DNA of 64,000 nucleotides, from positions 2,976,001-3,040,000 of the forward strand of contig JAHWDD010000004.1 in the NCBI GenBank assembly GCA_023897205.1. The letters are read 5' to 3'. Numbering within the stretch: the stretch's first letter is position 1; the number at the start of each line of letters is the position of its first letter. Position numbers and translations under genes: made by a program. This DNA is from Exophiala sp. HKRS030. Its lineage: Eukaryota > Ascomycota > Eurotiomycetes > Chaetothyriales > Herpotrichiellaceae. Of the stretch, positions 41,640-53,015 are shown piece by piece. The notes below the pieces were generated by a model. That model searched no databases. It was given only the letters and a program-made list of their open reading frames with translations, and had not been told where the DNA came from.

Positions 41640-42189
41640 CAGCGGAGTGTTCAAGCACATGCCGGCAACGCGGTGTAGATTGCGTTCTGTTTCGTCCATG
41701 GAAGTTCTGCTGGCCTTCCCATCATCTCGGAGACTGCATACGGTTGTTCATCAATTTTCGTAAAAATACCGTTCTTCTTAAGGCTGACCTTGCACACATG
41801 GCTCATTGGGCCCATTGAAGAGTTGGACAGGCACCGAGGAAGTCATCATGAGCCCAATTATTTGAAAAGGTCTGATCATTGTCAAACAAGGTGGACTGTC
41901 CGGCCACAAAGACGAATGTGCTGCCAGTCTGTGTCCCACCATGTTGCAAAATCCATCTTCAAGTAGAAATGGAATTGTCTAAAAAAGTGTTCACGCCCGA
42001 GCAAGCAGATAAGTTGACTCGATTTCAAATGACACATGTCCGCCTATATTGATGTCTTTTGATTTTCTGCAATAGATTCTCATGCCTGCAGCATCTCTCA
42101 ATATGTTCTAGGTAGATAATTCAACTCGCTCCCGAGAAGCCTATGTCCTCATAAGCACTCCTGATATATTCATCTCAAGGATGAGCCTT

Positions 42190-43105
42190 TTATCGACCCA
42201 TCCAGCCTCCATCTATGGTCAGCACCTCCCCACTTACGTACGAGCTTGCATCACCGGCCAAAAACACGACTGCGCCCTTGAAGTCTTCTGGCTTTCCCCA
42301 TCTGCCGGCCGGTATCCTCTCCAGGATTTGTCTCGCTCTCGTCTCGTCTGCGATCAAAGCTTCGTTCATATCTGTAGATATATATCCAGGCGCCACAGCA
42401 TTGACCTTGATGCCTTTCGCAGCCCACTCATTGCTGAGGGCCTTGGTGAGTTGCGCCACGCCACCCTTCGATGCAGCATAGGCTGGAACCGTTATGCCGC
42501 CTTGGAAGGTCAGAAGAGAAGCCACATTTATGATACTTCCTCTGGAACCCGATGTTGGTGCTGGTTTGGACAAGAGATATGCTCCAAAATCACGGCATAG
42601 CGTGAAGACCGTGGTCAAATTGACCTGCAATACTGCATCCCAATCCTCCAAGGGGAATTGGTGTGCCGGGTGTCTCTTCTGAATACCCGCGCATGTTAGC
42701 AGTATATGCATGTCGTGTCCTGCGTCAACAAGACCTGGAATGATCTTGGACACCGACGACTGATCAGACAGGTTTGCTGTGACTATCGTGGCTTTCCTTC
42801 CGAGTTCCTGGATAGACTGACACGTCTTTTTATTATTTTCGTCCCTCTATCAACTACTGTTAGTCTATCTCGTGTTCTCTGACCGCTTGCGTTCGTGAGT
42901 GCTCCCATAATGTTGCACTCACTTGAACGAGAATGATATCTGCACCCGCCTCGGCCAGCGCCAGCGCCATAGCCGCTCCAATGCCTCTTGTGCCACCTGA
43001 TTGTTCGTGAGCAACATACCTGCAGTAGCTAGCCTGGTTACGAGACTCACCTGTAACAACCGCTGTCTTTCCTGCAAGCGAAAACATCTTCGTCAAGGCA
43101 TCCAT
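42190..43105 (-). CDS. Short-chain dehydrogenase (KduD-like SDR)
   Basis: Exons 43105-43051, 42996-42923 and 42846-42190 give 261 aa, the normal classical-SDR length. The cofactor motif TGGTRGIG is at residues 18-25, and the intron after exon 1 splits its second glycine. The NNAG motif is altered to TCAGI. The catalytic residues are Ser153 (INVAS), Tyr166 and Lys170 (YAASK), and the C-terminus SYVSGEVLTIDGGWMGR is the signature of gluconate/2-deoxy-gluconate 3-dehydrogenase-like enzymes. The product is likely a cytosolic NAD(P)-dependent sugar-acid or polyol oxidoreductase; the substrate is inferred. A (TA)n run begins about 25 bp before the start codon. The gene is divergent from the histidine-phosphatase gene at 43832. 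Confidence 0.92.
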
Positions 43106-43831
43106 GGTCGGCAGACCAGTTGAGATTTTATATATATATATATATAAGTGGAATGGAAAGCTTCGTCATGGGCAGGAAAGACCTTGGGACGTCTTGTGTG
43201 ATATAGAAGTCGACAGTCGACCTGCACCATGCTATTCCAGAGCCTCGAGGTGGATCTTCGCGGCGAAGAAGCCGATGCTGCGTGGTACAGTTTCGGCTAC
43301 TGACATCGATTGCCGACATGAGGGGCAGTCAGCCTCGTTGATCAACACACTCGACGAGAATCTACGTCTATTCTGGCCAGCAATGTGCCTATCTCAGAGA
43401 TAAAATACCTTTCGTCGCATGTGCTGGTTCCTGGCATCATAATCCCACTGTCCCCGACTGACATACACGCTCTGCCCATTCCCACCTAGAGACTGTCGTA
43501 AAGCAAGGTGAAGGCCTACTCGATGGGGAACCAATGGCTTTGAAAAACAACATTATCAGCTCAATATTGCCTTCAACGTGGCTTCTGGAGCTGAAGGGCG
43601 CATTCGGCTGGCTGATATCATATTCGAATGAGCTGTCTGCAAGGGTCACACAGGATGAGATTTCAGCTCGGCTAGTGTCCGCCATACCCTGCGCCTTATA
43701 CGAGGGCTGGTACGGCTGACGAGGCCATTACATTCATAAAACGACGACAATATCCAGAAGCCAGCTCGCAAGCTTGGGCTATTCCCCATCAGCCTGACGA
43801 TTTCCAACACCCAACAATCGATACTGGCAAA
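43106..43831. promoter_or_regulatory. Divergent promoter region
   Basis: 726 bp between the SDR gene and the histidine-phosphatase gene. It includes a (TA)n tract at about 43129-43146, close to the SDR start. No coding exon is supported, although both strands have frames of 60-80 codons. Confidence 0.45.
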
Positions 43832-44494
43832 ATGGTAAAGCAGTGCTCTCGAATCCGTCAACCAAGGTCCAGTCTAACTTGGGCAGTCTTCTTCGACGAT
43901 ATATCTCATTCGTCACGGTGAAAAACCACCTAAGCTTCCCAACGGCGAAGACCCAGACGGTCTATCTACCCTCGGTCTTGATCGTGCTCAGGCACTTGTC
44001 AAGGTATTCTCCGCAGAGAGTAAATACAACATTAGTTTCATCATCGCACAGCATCCCAAGGATGGTAAGCTCACAGATAGCGCTCTGTGTGATGCGCATT
44101 GATGCCTGGTAGATGGTGGTCAAGACAGACCGTACCTTACTGTTCGCCCACTCGCCGAGTCACTCAAACCAGATGTTAACTTCAACCACAAAATTCACCG
44201 CGACGATGCAGACAAAGTAGCCCAAGCAGCATTAGGATATAAAGGAGCAGGCAACATCTTGATATGCTGGGAGCATCACCATCTCAAGGATATAGCAAGC
44301 GCAATTGGCGTCTCAGATGCGCCAAATTACCCTGATGATCGGTCAGTATCACGGCATGCTCAGCCTCGTCTGCGTTGCTAAGACAATTAAGGTACGATGT
44401 CATTTGGACGATTGAGCCTCCCTACGACAAAATCTCAAGTGTGACATCGGAGCACTGTCCGGGTCTAGATGATCAGTTTGCAGCCGAACCATGA
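43832..44494 (+). CDS. Histidine-phosphatase-fold protein, four exons
   Basis: Exons 43832-43834 (ATG only), 43887-44064, 44113-44341 and 44392-44494 give 170 aa. Exon 2 carries the branch-1 phosphatase motif TIYLIRHGEKP with nucleophile His11. STLGLDRAQALVKVF, a shortened IIAQHPKDG segment and CWEHHHLKDIA follow, the last providing the second catalytic histidine. YDVIWTI and TSEHCPGLD near the end fit a fungal phosphoglycerate-mutase-like family of about 170-190 aa. The substrate is unknown. Introns open GTAAAG, GTAAGC and GTCAGT. The first intron directly follows the start codon, as in the Clr5 gene. An alternative splice just before the stop (CATGAGTAAGC) cannot be excluded. Confidence 0.82.
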
Positions 44495-45250
44495 GTAAGC
44501 GCTAGTCAGAAACTGCTCGTGTTCGATATTGCGAGTACTGTGGCTATATCGTAGGTGAAAATATGGGCTGTTCTGGTGTAGTTGGAACTTGGTACTCTTT
44601 TGGGAAAATTGGAATCGTTTTCGTAAAGCAAAGTTGTAAAGAGGTCCATATTTTATTGCAGATCGAGAATTTATGCTGCATGGAATCTTGATCTAGAATC
44701 CAGGTGGCATGTCCACTTCTGGTCGTCGTCGATAGTTGAGAGGAGACAATGGAGTATATACTGTGCGTGTAGTTTGTGCGATGGTCTGCTAGATAGAGTA
44801 GACTAGTTTACTAGGTACCAAACTAAGGCAAGGCCCGGAGTTAGGGGTCCATTTAGGGAGTCACTTCCCCATGTCCACAAGCCTAGAATCTCGCCCAGAC
44901 CATTACGAGCTCTCCGTACTCCGTATTGCTCGCCAACATGCGCTTACGAACCCCCGCTCAACTTCGCACAAAACTTCCAGTGTTGAAATCGATGGTCAAA
45001 AGATAACAGTGAAGCTGGCAAAAGTCACACTCATTTGCAATCGATTGCTCACCTACGAAAACCTTGTTCTGCCATCAGTTAGCAGGTCTGCGTCTTGCGT
45101 CAGCCAAGGGTGACCGATTCCTCAATGCGACTCGGATCAACATTTCCTCCTTGTCTATACATTGCGGTCTAGCCAGCAACGTTTGGGACTGGGTGCCCAG
45201 AGAGCCATGTTGTCACACAAAGGTCGCAACGTGATCATCTCTTGTAAAGC
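44495..45250. promoter_or_regulatory. Upstream region of the large Zn2Cys6 gene
   Basis: 756 bp. TACTCCGTA lies at 44917-44925. A frame of 80 codons within it has no ATG start and no features. Probably promoter and long leader, as usual for fungal regulators. Confidence 0.4.
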
Positions 45251-48200
45251 ATGAGCCTCAGCAACATTCCGACTTCCCAGCTCCCGACACGACAAGCGAG
45301 CTCAGGTAGCCTCCTCCCTCCACCTCGTCAGATTCGCTTTGTGTCCACCGATGGACAACCCCACACGAAAAGAAGACGCATCAATGCTGCGTGCTTGACA
45401 TGTCGCAGAAGGAAAACTCGGTGTTCGGGAGAGCGGCCGCAGTGTAAGACATGCACTGAAAACGGGCACGCTTGCTCAGGCTATATAGATCGTGCAGGGC
45501 AGGCAGATGGTGAGAAGACCGATCATGATGGGGAAGAGGAGGCTCCCGTCGCCAATACCGCTATTCAGAACCTGTCAGAAGATGTGGAAACTCCGATATA
45601 TCAAAGAAGCAGTCTGGGCGGCCAGGGTGACCCTCAGCCTCAGAGTTCCACGACCATGACGGGATTGCAGGCGGACAATGGCGAGGTAAAGAGCCCTGGT
45701 AGCAGTCATACAGGCAACAGTGTCTCATCGTCCAGGAACCGAGTGCCGTACTTTCGCTATTTCGGTCCTACTGCGATCGTCCCCGGTTTCAAGCAGATGG
45801 TGGTCCAGGTCAAAGATCACAGGCAGGGACCCCAGTCAAACTCGGTCGACTCTCCCTCGTCTGGACAACGGCTCGACTCAACGCCTGTACTTGTCCGAGA
45901 AACCGCCCCGATTGACATACCCTTCTACGATGCCACCGATCCCGAACCGAATGCTCCCTTGATTACTCACCTGTGCGAGACTTTCTTCATCTATTTGGGG
46001 TGTAACTTTCCATTTCTGCAACGTGAGAGGTTTCTGAAGGACTTGGAAGACAAAAAAGTAGATGCAATTCTTGTGGACGCTGTCTGTGCTGTTGCAGCTC
46101 GGTTCTCATCCGACACCTTGCTTTGCCAGTCAAACGACCCGTCCATTCCCCTGGACAGCGAAAATAATGTTCGAAGGCCATTCCGTGGTCTTCCCTTCGG
46201 TCAGCGAGCCATAGCTGCAGTTATCGACACATTCTCATGTCCCACTATGGCTGTCACTCAAGCTTGTTTATTGTTGGCTTACGAAGAGTTTGGATTAGAT
46301 CACGACAGCGGCCTATGGATGTACTTGGGCACTGCAATACGAATGGCACAGGATCTTGGTATTCAGAAGCTCGACGGTCTGCAACTCGAGGGTCGCATAG
46401 GGCCTACACCAAGTACTGCAAAACATGGCCAAGAAGGCAAGGCCGAGGAGCAAGGACGATTCGAGCAACAGCAGGCGCTCCTACGCGATCTGGGTCAGCA
46501 AGATCCTGTACAGATGCAAGACAGAAAAGCCAATGAGCAAGAACGCATTGACACCTTCTGGGCCATCTTCTTCCTCGATCGAGCAATCTCCTCCGGTGTT
46601 GGTCGTCCAGTATCATGGCGGGACAAGGATATTGAGATATCATTCCCCCATCGTCCTGATGAAGCGATAATTGATGGTCATCCCGACCCTTTTCCGCCGA
46701 TGATCAAGATTGTACACATGTACGGAAGGGTAGCAGATGTACTAAACAGTATAAAAGAAGTGAGCCAGGTAACCCCAGCAGTACTGAAGCGATTGGCCAG
46801 CATGGAAAAAGATCTCACAGGTAAGTGGCACGGATTTTCTGATACGGCTTTGAACTCACCCAGACCAGGCATATATCAACGTCTTTCTCCTAAACTACAT
46901 TTCAATGCGACGAATTTCCAGCATTATGTCAAATCAGGTCATGGCACCAATTTTGTCTTGCTCCATTTCTGGTTCCATACCTTGATTGTCCTGGTTCATC
47001 AGCCAACACTTTTGCATTCTTTCGAAGGTCGGATTCAGCAGCTTTTTCCAGACAGCAGGGAACTGTCAATGTCTTCAGCCAAAACTATCGCAGACATTAT
47101 CGCATTTGCGGAGCTCATTGATGTGAGGAGTTTTGCAGGCAATCCTTTCACAAGTCAACCCATGTGTAGGTCTTCCCAGGAGCCTATGGCTTTCATGTCT
47201 TCCTCTGTTTGCTTATGATACTAGACGTAGCTGCATGTGCTTTTCTCGCAGAAGCTACCGCCCATACCTCGCAACCGCCCTCTCGTACAGGGTCACCACC
47301 TTCAAGTTCCCATGCATCACGGGTCAAGCAAGAAGTGAACTCTCAAAAAAACACCTCGGAACAAAAGGCCGCTTCTGCTCGGCATACACTGCTCGCAACG
47401 GCAGCCAACCAGAATTATCAACGCTGTTACAAAGGCCTCAAGACTTTAGATTCTTACTGGGCCGGTTCCCGGTATATCCTGACTGCACTTGACGGAAAGT
47501 CAAAGGGTCTAATGAGTCCTCTACTGTTCACGGCAGAAGATGTTGATGGCGATATGCCCTCGACTGAAATATCATTTACCACGCCTGGGTGGCGGAGAAC
47601 GAATTCATTAACCTCCTCATTGGGAGCGTATCGTACTGCTCTGCGCAAGCATATGGCTCTCTCCCCGACAATGGATCTCAATCAAGTGATTGGGTGGTCA
47701 TTAACAGGCACTGCGAATTCACCAGCACCGAGTTTTAGCTTTCTGTATCCCAATATGGGTGGTGAGAATGGTCAGGGGGCTGTCTCGGCTAATAATATGG
47801 GGGCCAGAGCAAATGTTATTGCTCGTCATCAGCAGTATGCACATCAACAAAACGCTCAGAATCGAGGTCAATCATCCTTGAACATACAAACATCGCCAAA
47901 TGCTCACCGCACATTTCCGACTATGGAACAATCGACGGCAACCGCAAGTAACAGGACTGCATCGTTACCTTATGACCCTGTCTCAACCGCCGAGGCCGAC
48001 CTTTTACTCGGCCTACTAAGCCCTTATGCTGGCGAAGCATCGAACGGCCCTATTCCTGGGTCCGGGCCAAGGTCAAACAACGCCTTGGGTTCGCAAAGGC
48101 CACCAGTAACATCTGCCAACCTTGAACAACAACAACAAAATTTCGATGGCTATAATCAAGATTTCAACAACATGTTTGTCGCGTCACAAGATGTTGATAT

Positions 48201-48333
48201 GAATGGAGATGCACTCGACTTTGATTTTTCCAGCAGTGATATGATTCCGTGGTTGGAATATTTACCACAGGATGTACTGAATTACTTTGGCGATGGACAA
48301 GTTGAGCCGGAAGAATTCCCTAAGATGAAGTGA
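45251..48333 (+). CDS. Zn(II)2Cys6 transcription factor, large
   Basis: Proposed exons 45251-46820, 46869-47165 and 47225-48333 give 991 aa. The zinc cluster uses Cys48, Cys51, Cys58, Cys65, Cys68 and Cys75 (C-x2-C-x6-C-x6-C-x2-C-x6-C), preceded by basic KRRR. The fungal_trans middle-homology domain covers residues about 215-620, including HLCETFFIYLGCNFPFLQRE, LLAYEEFGLDHDSGLWMYLG, RMAQDLGIQKLDG and ERIDTFWAIFFLDRAISSGV followed by GRPVSW. The first intron (46821-46868) is 48 nt with no stop, so it can be read through, but GTAAGT/CCAG borders and the improved TG-IYQRLSPKLHFNA junction favour splicing. The C-terminus is Asn/Gln-rich with an acidic end, a likely activation region. Target genes are unknown. 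Confidence 0.88.
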
Positions 48334-48634
48334 CGACTTAGTAGTATGTGAAGGAAACGACCATGAATGACTGGAGTTGTAAGCCACTTGTCTGGCATGA
48401 GCCTTTTGGTAAAAAGACAGCCATGAAGTAATACAGACAGTAAATACAATACTATATCAATATATATACATAATACAGCCCGTGTGTAATGTACAGTGCA
48501 CCTACTCCCACTTCAGAGATGTCAATCATTTGTGACTTTTCCGTACCACGTTTGGTAACAAGGCGCATACGGAGAACCGTGGTTTTCGAAGGGAGGGCTG
48601 AATCCGAGGGAGGTACTTCAGATCGATCCAAAAT
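48334..48634. other. Convergent 3' intergenic region
   Basis: 3' UTRs of the Zn2Cys6 gene and the small membrane-protein gene. An AT-rich stretch (TATATATACATAATA) near 48460 suits polyadenylation. Confidence 0.45.
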
Positions 48635-49092
48635 CTAAAAGGCGAGGCTCAAGCCTGTCAGGAGACCCATGGCCCCTTCGAAGAGGGCGACATTCTTCCA
48701 GGCCCCTCCGTTCGTCCAGAAAAATACCGTCACCGCCACACCTCTCCCAAAAACGCTCAACAACATTGCGTCCCGGTTGCGTTGGTAGACGGATTGTAAA
48801 TACATGCTCCCGATGGTCAAAGATGTCATGCTGAGTTTCCAGAATGTTAGTCGTGGTTAAAATTCCGTACTCGGTCAATCCGACAAAGTCGAGGTACTTT
48901 TTGTGGAGGTGCATACCTAAACGCCCTGATAACCGGAACAGGGGTGTTGTAAAACACTCCGGCAGGATCCAAAGAAGGTTGAAATGGGTTGAACAAGAGG
49001 TAAACACCGTTGCCCAACAAGAAAAGACCTTGAGCCGTCATGACCACGGAAGAGAATTTGTTGGTGGTGGAGGGAATGACTGTGGTGACCAT
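48635..49092 (-). CDS. Small membrane protein, about four helices
   Basis: Exons 49092-48917 and 48830-48635 (donor GTATGC, acceptor CTCAG) give 123 aa. Hydrophobic stretches are SVVMTAQGLFLLGNGVYLLF, a short one around MTSLTIGSMYL, LLSVFGRGVAVTVFFW and ALFEGAMGLLTGLSLAF, so three or four membrane helices. NPFQPSLDPAGVFYNTPVPV forms the first loop. No family is recognised; similar short four-helix proteins are common and uncharacterised in filamentous ascomycetes. The splice joins the loop to the second half in phase, and the unspliced frame would lack the last two helices. Confidence 0.75.
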
Positions 49093-49763
49093 GATGATAT
49101 GTTGGTTGTCGTTTGCTTTGTAGGGTATGTCGGAAACTCAACGGATGAAGGTACTATTTGTTTAAACCAGGTCGTCGGTGGGTTTTCGTAATACTGTCGA
49201 AGTAGTTACAAAGTGTCGAATTTCTAAAATGAAAAAAAAAGTACGTCCAAAGGTACGGGGTACCACTGAAGAACTAACAAGGGAGGGGGGGTTCTGACTA
49301 CTCAAACTTTGAATACTCGTCGTAATCCATACTAGATTCAGAAGAAAAAAACAAAACTACAGAAATACGAAAAAGCTCGGCTTTCTTTGCTCGTATTCTT
49401 TTTGTTTTCTCCTCTCTTTTTAATTACTTCCGAGTTCCACATTTTCGCATTCTTTCCCAGATCCGGAAAAAGTGAACGACCCTCCAGGGGAGCTTCGAGT
49501 CTGAAGGTCCAAATTCTTTAGACACCTGCAGAGTAGACACTTGATATCTAGAAAGGCAAGGGAAGGCAAGGTGGACCTTATATCTTGGTGGTGAGGGGAG
49601 AATCCGAGTGCGTATTGTACACTATTCGTGCTTGTAGCTTCAAGGTAAATCACCTCGAGAGGTTTCTGCGATTCCTGTTCAACCTTATTTTCACACCCAT
49701 TGGCGATATCAACCACCAAACCCGTATATATCAATTCATACAACTGTCCATCATGTCGCTTGT
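49093..49763. other. Intergenic region
   Basis: 671 bp with A-rich runs near 49230 and 49350 and a G run near 49288. It holds the promoter of the small membrane-protein gene and the 3' UTR of the second Zn2Cys6 gene. A frame near 49420-49788 on the minus strand is judged to be UTR. Confidence 0.4.
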
Positions 49764-52535
49764 TCATTGATCTGGAGTCCAACTCCAACCTCCATACTCT
49801 GTGAAAGGAAATGGAGTATCCAATCCCACCATCCCAGTCGACTCGAATTGAGGTAGGTTTGCAAAAAAAGGTGCCGAAAACTCATCCGAGTCGAATCCCG
49901 CCACGTACGAGCTGGGGAGATCACCTTGACCCGTAAAGGTACCACCCATAAAGCTGCCCTGATCTGTCATCGGGTTGAAGGTATTCATATCATAAACCGG
50001 GTCAAATGCAGGCGCGCTGAGTCCAGGTTGAGCCGGGTAATTCAAATCATCTAGACTTCGATTAATACCTCCGTCCAAAGGGTTCGACGTCGTTCCGGAC
50101 TGCTCGGCGATCGTCGCCTGAACTGCATTTGCCGCTTCCCGAGCACGAGCATCCCGGATGTACTGCTCCGCCGAACTCACCGTCTCGCCGACAAGGGCCG
50201 CCACGAATTGGTAAAGCATTTCATCTTCCTTGGTGAATATGTTTCTCAGACGATCGTAAGAGTTGACCATGATGACAAGGTCAGATTCGGCCTTTTCACT
50301 CAGCGGACGCTGGAGAATATTCGTGAATAAAGTCAGAAATGCCGAAAGTGGAAAATAAGTCGAAATCCAGAGGAGTTTGTGCTGCATATGACTGCCATCG
50401 AGGTAGGCCGCTGCGAGATAGAGAATGGACCTTGCCGCCGCCAGACACAATTCATACGACGATTGCTGTTGTGACCTCGACTCCTCCCGGTCCGAGAACA
50501 GATAAGACTCGGGGGTGTTCTTATCGGTGCTTTCAACTTCTGCCTGTTGGGCAACCCATAGCTCGTGCTGTGCATGAATACGGTGAATGGCTATCAAGCA
50601 GTGGTAGTAGTTAAAATGGAGAATAGCAATGGCGAATTGACTGTCCCTTTCGCAGACAATAGGATGCTCGGGTCTGGCATCTACTGGTATCTGCTCTTTC
50701 CAATGTTGGAGCTCGGCGTCAAGTTTGCTTATTGACTCGAGCCTCTCGGCGGTCGTGCCGACTCGTGAATGGACAGCATACAGCTCTCGATAAACTTTGC
50801 TCTGGATTACAGCAATGGCGCACATGTGTTGAAATGGGTAGAAAGTGACTCGCTCGCGAGTCCCGACCGAGATAGCAATCTCCTCGTCGCAAGGCTCGGT
50901 CAGGATGCTGATGCCTACGTCACAGTCATCGATAGCAGAAGGTCTGCCAGTTCGGACGCAGAGGTCTTTTTCAAAGATATACATCACCCAAAAGACTCGC
51001 TGTCGCTGTTCCAATTCCACTTGCTCAAGGCCGAACCCTTCCAGCTTCCTATGGAGACCGAGAGACGTAGCAATACGAGCCGCAGTCCCGATTAACAAGA
51101 AAGAACCTTCAGGATTCACCGTGGCTTGCATAAAGAAGGCCTTCTAGAGTCAGTATAGGATACATACGACAGATGTGGGTGGCATTACCATTGCGATCAA
51201 TGTTTGCACGGATAGAAGATCGAATTGGAGGAACAGTATGTTGAAAAACATCGAATACGCATTCTGAAAGAGCTTCCAGGACATCTGCGTCAGATTATCG
51301 GTGCACGAAGGCTCCACCCTCTGAATATTCTCTCGGAGTGATTCTGGTGCAATGCAGCACCCTACGGCAAGAACAATATTCAGAGCAGCAAAAGAGGATC
51401 CTTCCCGGGCGTTTTCATCCGCATATTGGCGGTCAAATAGGGCTTGAAAGGTATCCCGGCGAAAAAGGGGATAGCTTTTGTTGAAGGTTGAGAAGAATCC
51501 TATTGAATTCGCGTCAATGCCAGAGCGTTGTGTGTGTGAAGAAAGACCAACACATACGATCCACGAGGTACACAGCAGCCTGTTTTGATGGTAAAGGGGA
51601 CCGCCTGAATTGTCCATCCCACTTCCCCTCGAACCGGGCTGTTGGCCAAATAAATCCTTGTCGATGCAAACGTGTGAATAGATTCAACATTCGTGGAGAA
51701 CCTAGCTTATGGCTCATCTGCAACTTGGTCAGCCATAACATAAATATAGCAATTGAGTCGCATGAAAGCACCTCAATTATCTTAAACTTACCCAAGCTAG
51801 TGACCGCGGTGAGAACAAGCTGAACCCGGACGAAGGCCCTGATCATGATACGCATGAGAAGGCTTATCTCAACGTGAGAAAGTGTTGGCGACTTACCGAT
51901 ATACTTTTGCTCCCCAGCATCATTGAGAACCAGATTCGACATATCTTTCTCAAGGGCTGTGATGGTGGCTTCTGGCGTAGGATCCGCCTCTTGATCGGCA
52001 ATTGGCAAGCCTGCCTTGGTTGCCAGACCAGACTGGAGAAGAGCCTCCATTCTCTCGATACGACCTTCGATAGAGTGAAGGAATTGGGCCCTTTCGAAGC
52101 TTAGAAATGTTCAAGGTGCCCTGGTGGCAAGCACGGCTCCTACCTCTTCTCTTTAGTCCTCCTGGGCACAGCTGTGACTACACATGCCAATCCACGAGCT
52201 CTGCAGCTCGAGCATGGTAGGTCATTTTGACGATCGCAACGTATCTAGGCATGGTGAGTAGATTTTCAAGGATTGCTGGAGCCGAGCATGATGGGCAGTC
52301 ACTGAGTGGAATAGGTCAAGCTCCTTTGCCTCACCACCAGCGCAATTCACATTAGCGAGAATGGAAGGGCACCAGCAGTTCAACGATTGAGGGGAGGTTT
52401 TGAGAGATGCAGGCCTCGATGCTATCGCCATGCTTGACTCGAATCTAGAGACATCTAACTCACTTTCATCTTCCGGCACAGATCACAACTCTGTCGGCCT
52501 CGAGGCCTCTTTGACTCGCACCGAGGCCCCTCCAT
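49764..52535 (-). CDS. Zn(II)2Cys6 transcription factor, seven exons
   Basis: Exons 52535-52464, 52244-52144, 52099-51897, 51838-51792, 51717-51558, 51499-51189 and 51143-49764 join in phase to 757 aa. The zinc cluster uses Cys17, Cys20, Cys27, Cys35, Cys38 and Cys45 and is split by a 219-nt intron after CDLCRKMK. A linker/coiled coil follows (FLHSIEGRIERMEALL). The middle-homology domain starts at SSGFSLFSPRSLAW and includes KSYPLFRRDTF, FLLIGTAARIATSLGLHRKL, RVFWVMYIFEKDLCVRTGRP and PSAIDD. The C-terminus is acidic and aromatic (FTEYGGWSWTPDQ), a possible activation region. The short exon 4 (47 nt) and intron 2 (44 nt) are the least certain parts. The adjacent aldo/keto reductase is a candidate target by proximity only. 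Confidence 0.85.
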
Positions 52536-53015
52536 TGGTATAGTCTAGGCGAGTGGGAACGAACTCGAACTGTCTCCATACGCTCGGCCTTCGGGGTTGA
52601 TGAAGATGCCGCAGTCCGGTACGAGGACAATGAGGCTAAGTCGCCTCTGAGAAATGGCCTGGAAGCTTGTTGAAACAAGCATCAGGCTAAAATAATCAAG
52701 AGATATGAGTTATGCGAATCGAGCGTATCGATTGCATACCGATAAAGTGTCTAAGAAGAGGTGTTGACTTCGACGGGCGCGCCTGTTGGTGCCTGGCTTC
52801 CAATATCGTGCAATGTGGCGCCAAGAAAAATATCTCTTTGTCTGACACGGTTATTCCTCGCGCTTTTCTGCGACTTGTACGTCATTTCAAGCGGAATGGG
52901 CGTAGCTTCACCATCGACTTCACCTACACGGCTAGATTGTGATGCCTGGTCTCGACGCCTCTCCATTCGGAGTGTGATGCAATATAGATGCTTCCACTCG
53001 CGGGCCTAGCTACAA
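52536..53015. other. Intergenic region
   Basis: 480 bp between the Zn2Cys6 start and the aldo/keto reductase 3' end. It holds the regulator's promoter. No gene is seen. Confidence 0.4.

Larger units (their letters stand above)
41163..42189. promoter_or_regulatory. Ferric reductase upstream region
   Basis: 1.0 kb. It holds two adjacent inverted repeats (41300-41321 and 41325-41344) and five exact TCAATAA heptamers between 41479 and 41639, described as separate features. The right part holds the 3' UTR of the SDR gene. Confidence 0.5.

Noticed and set aside
49420..49788. A 122-codon minus-strand frame at the end of the second Zn2Cys6 gene
   Set aside because: It overlaps the regulator's stop region, and its composition looks like 3' UTR.
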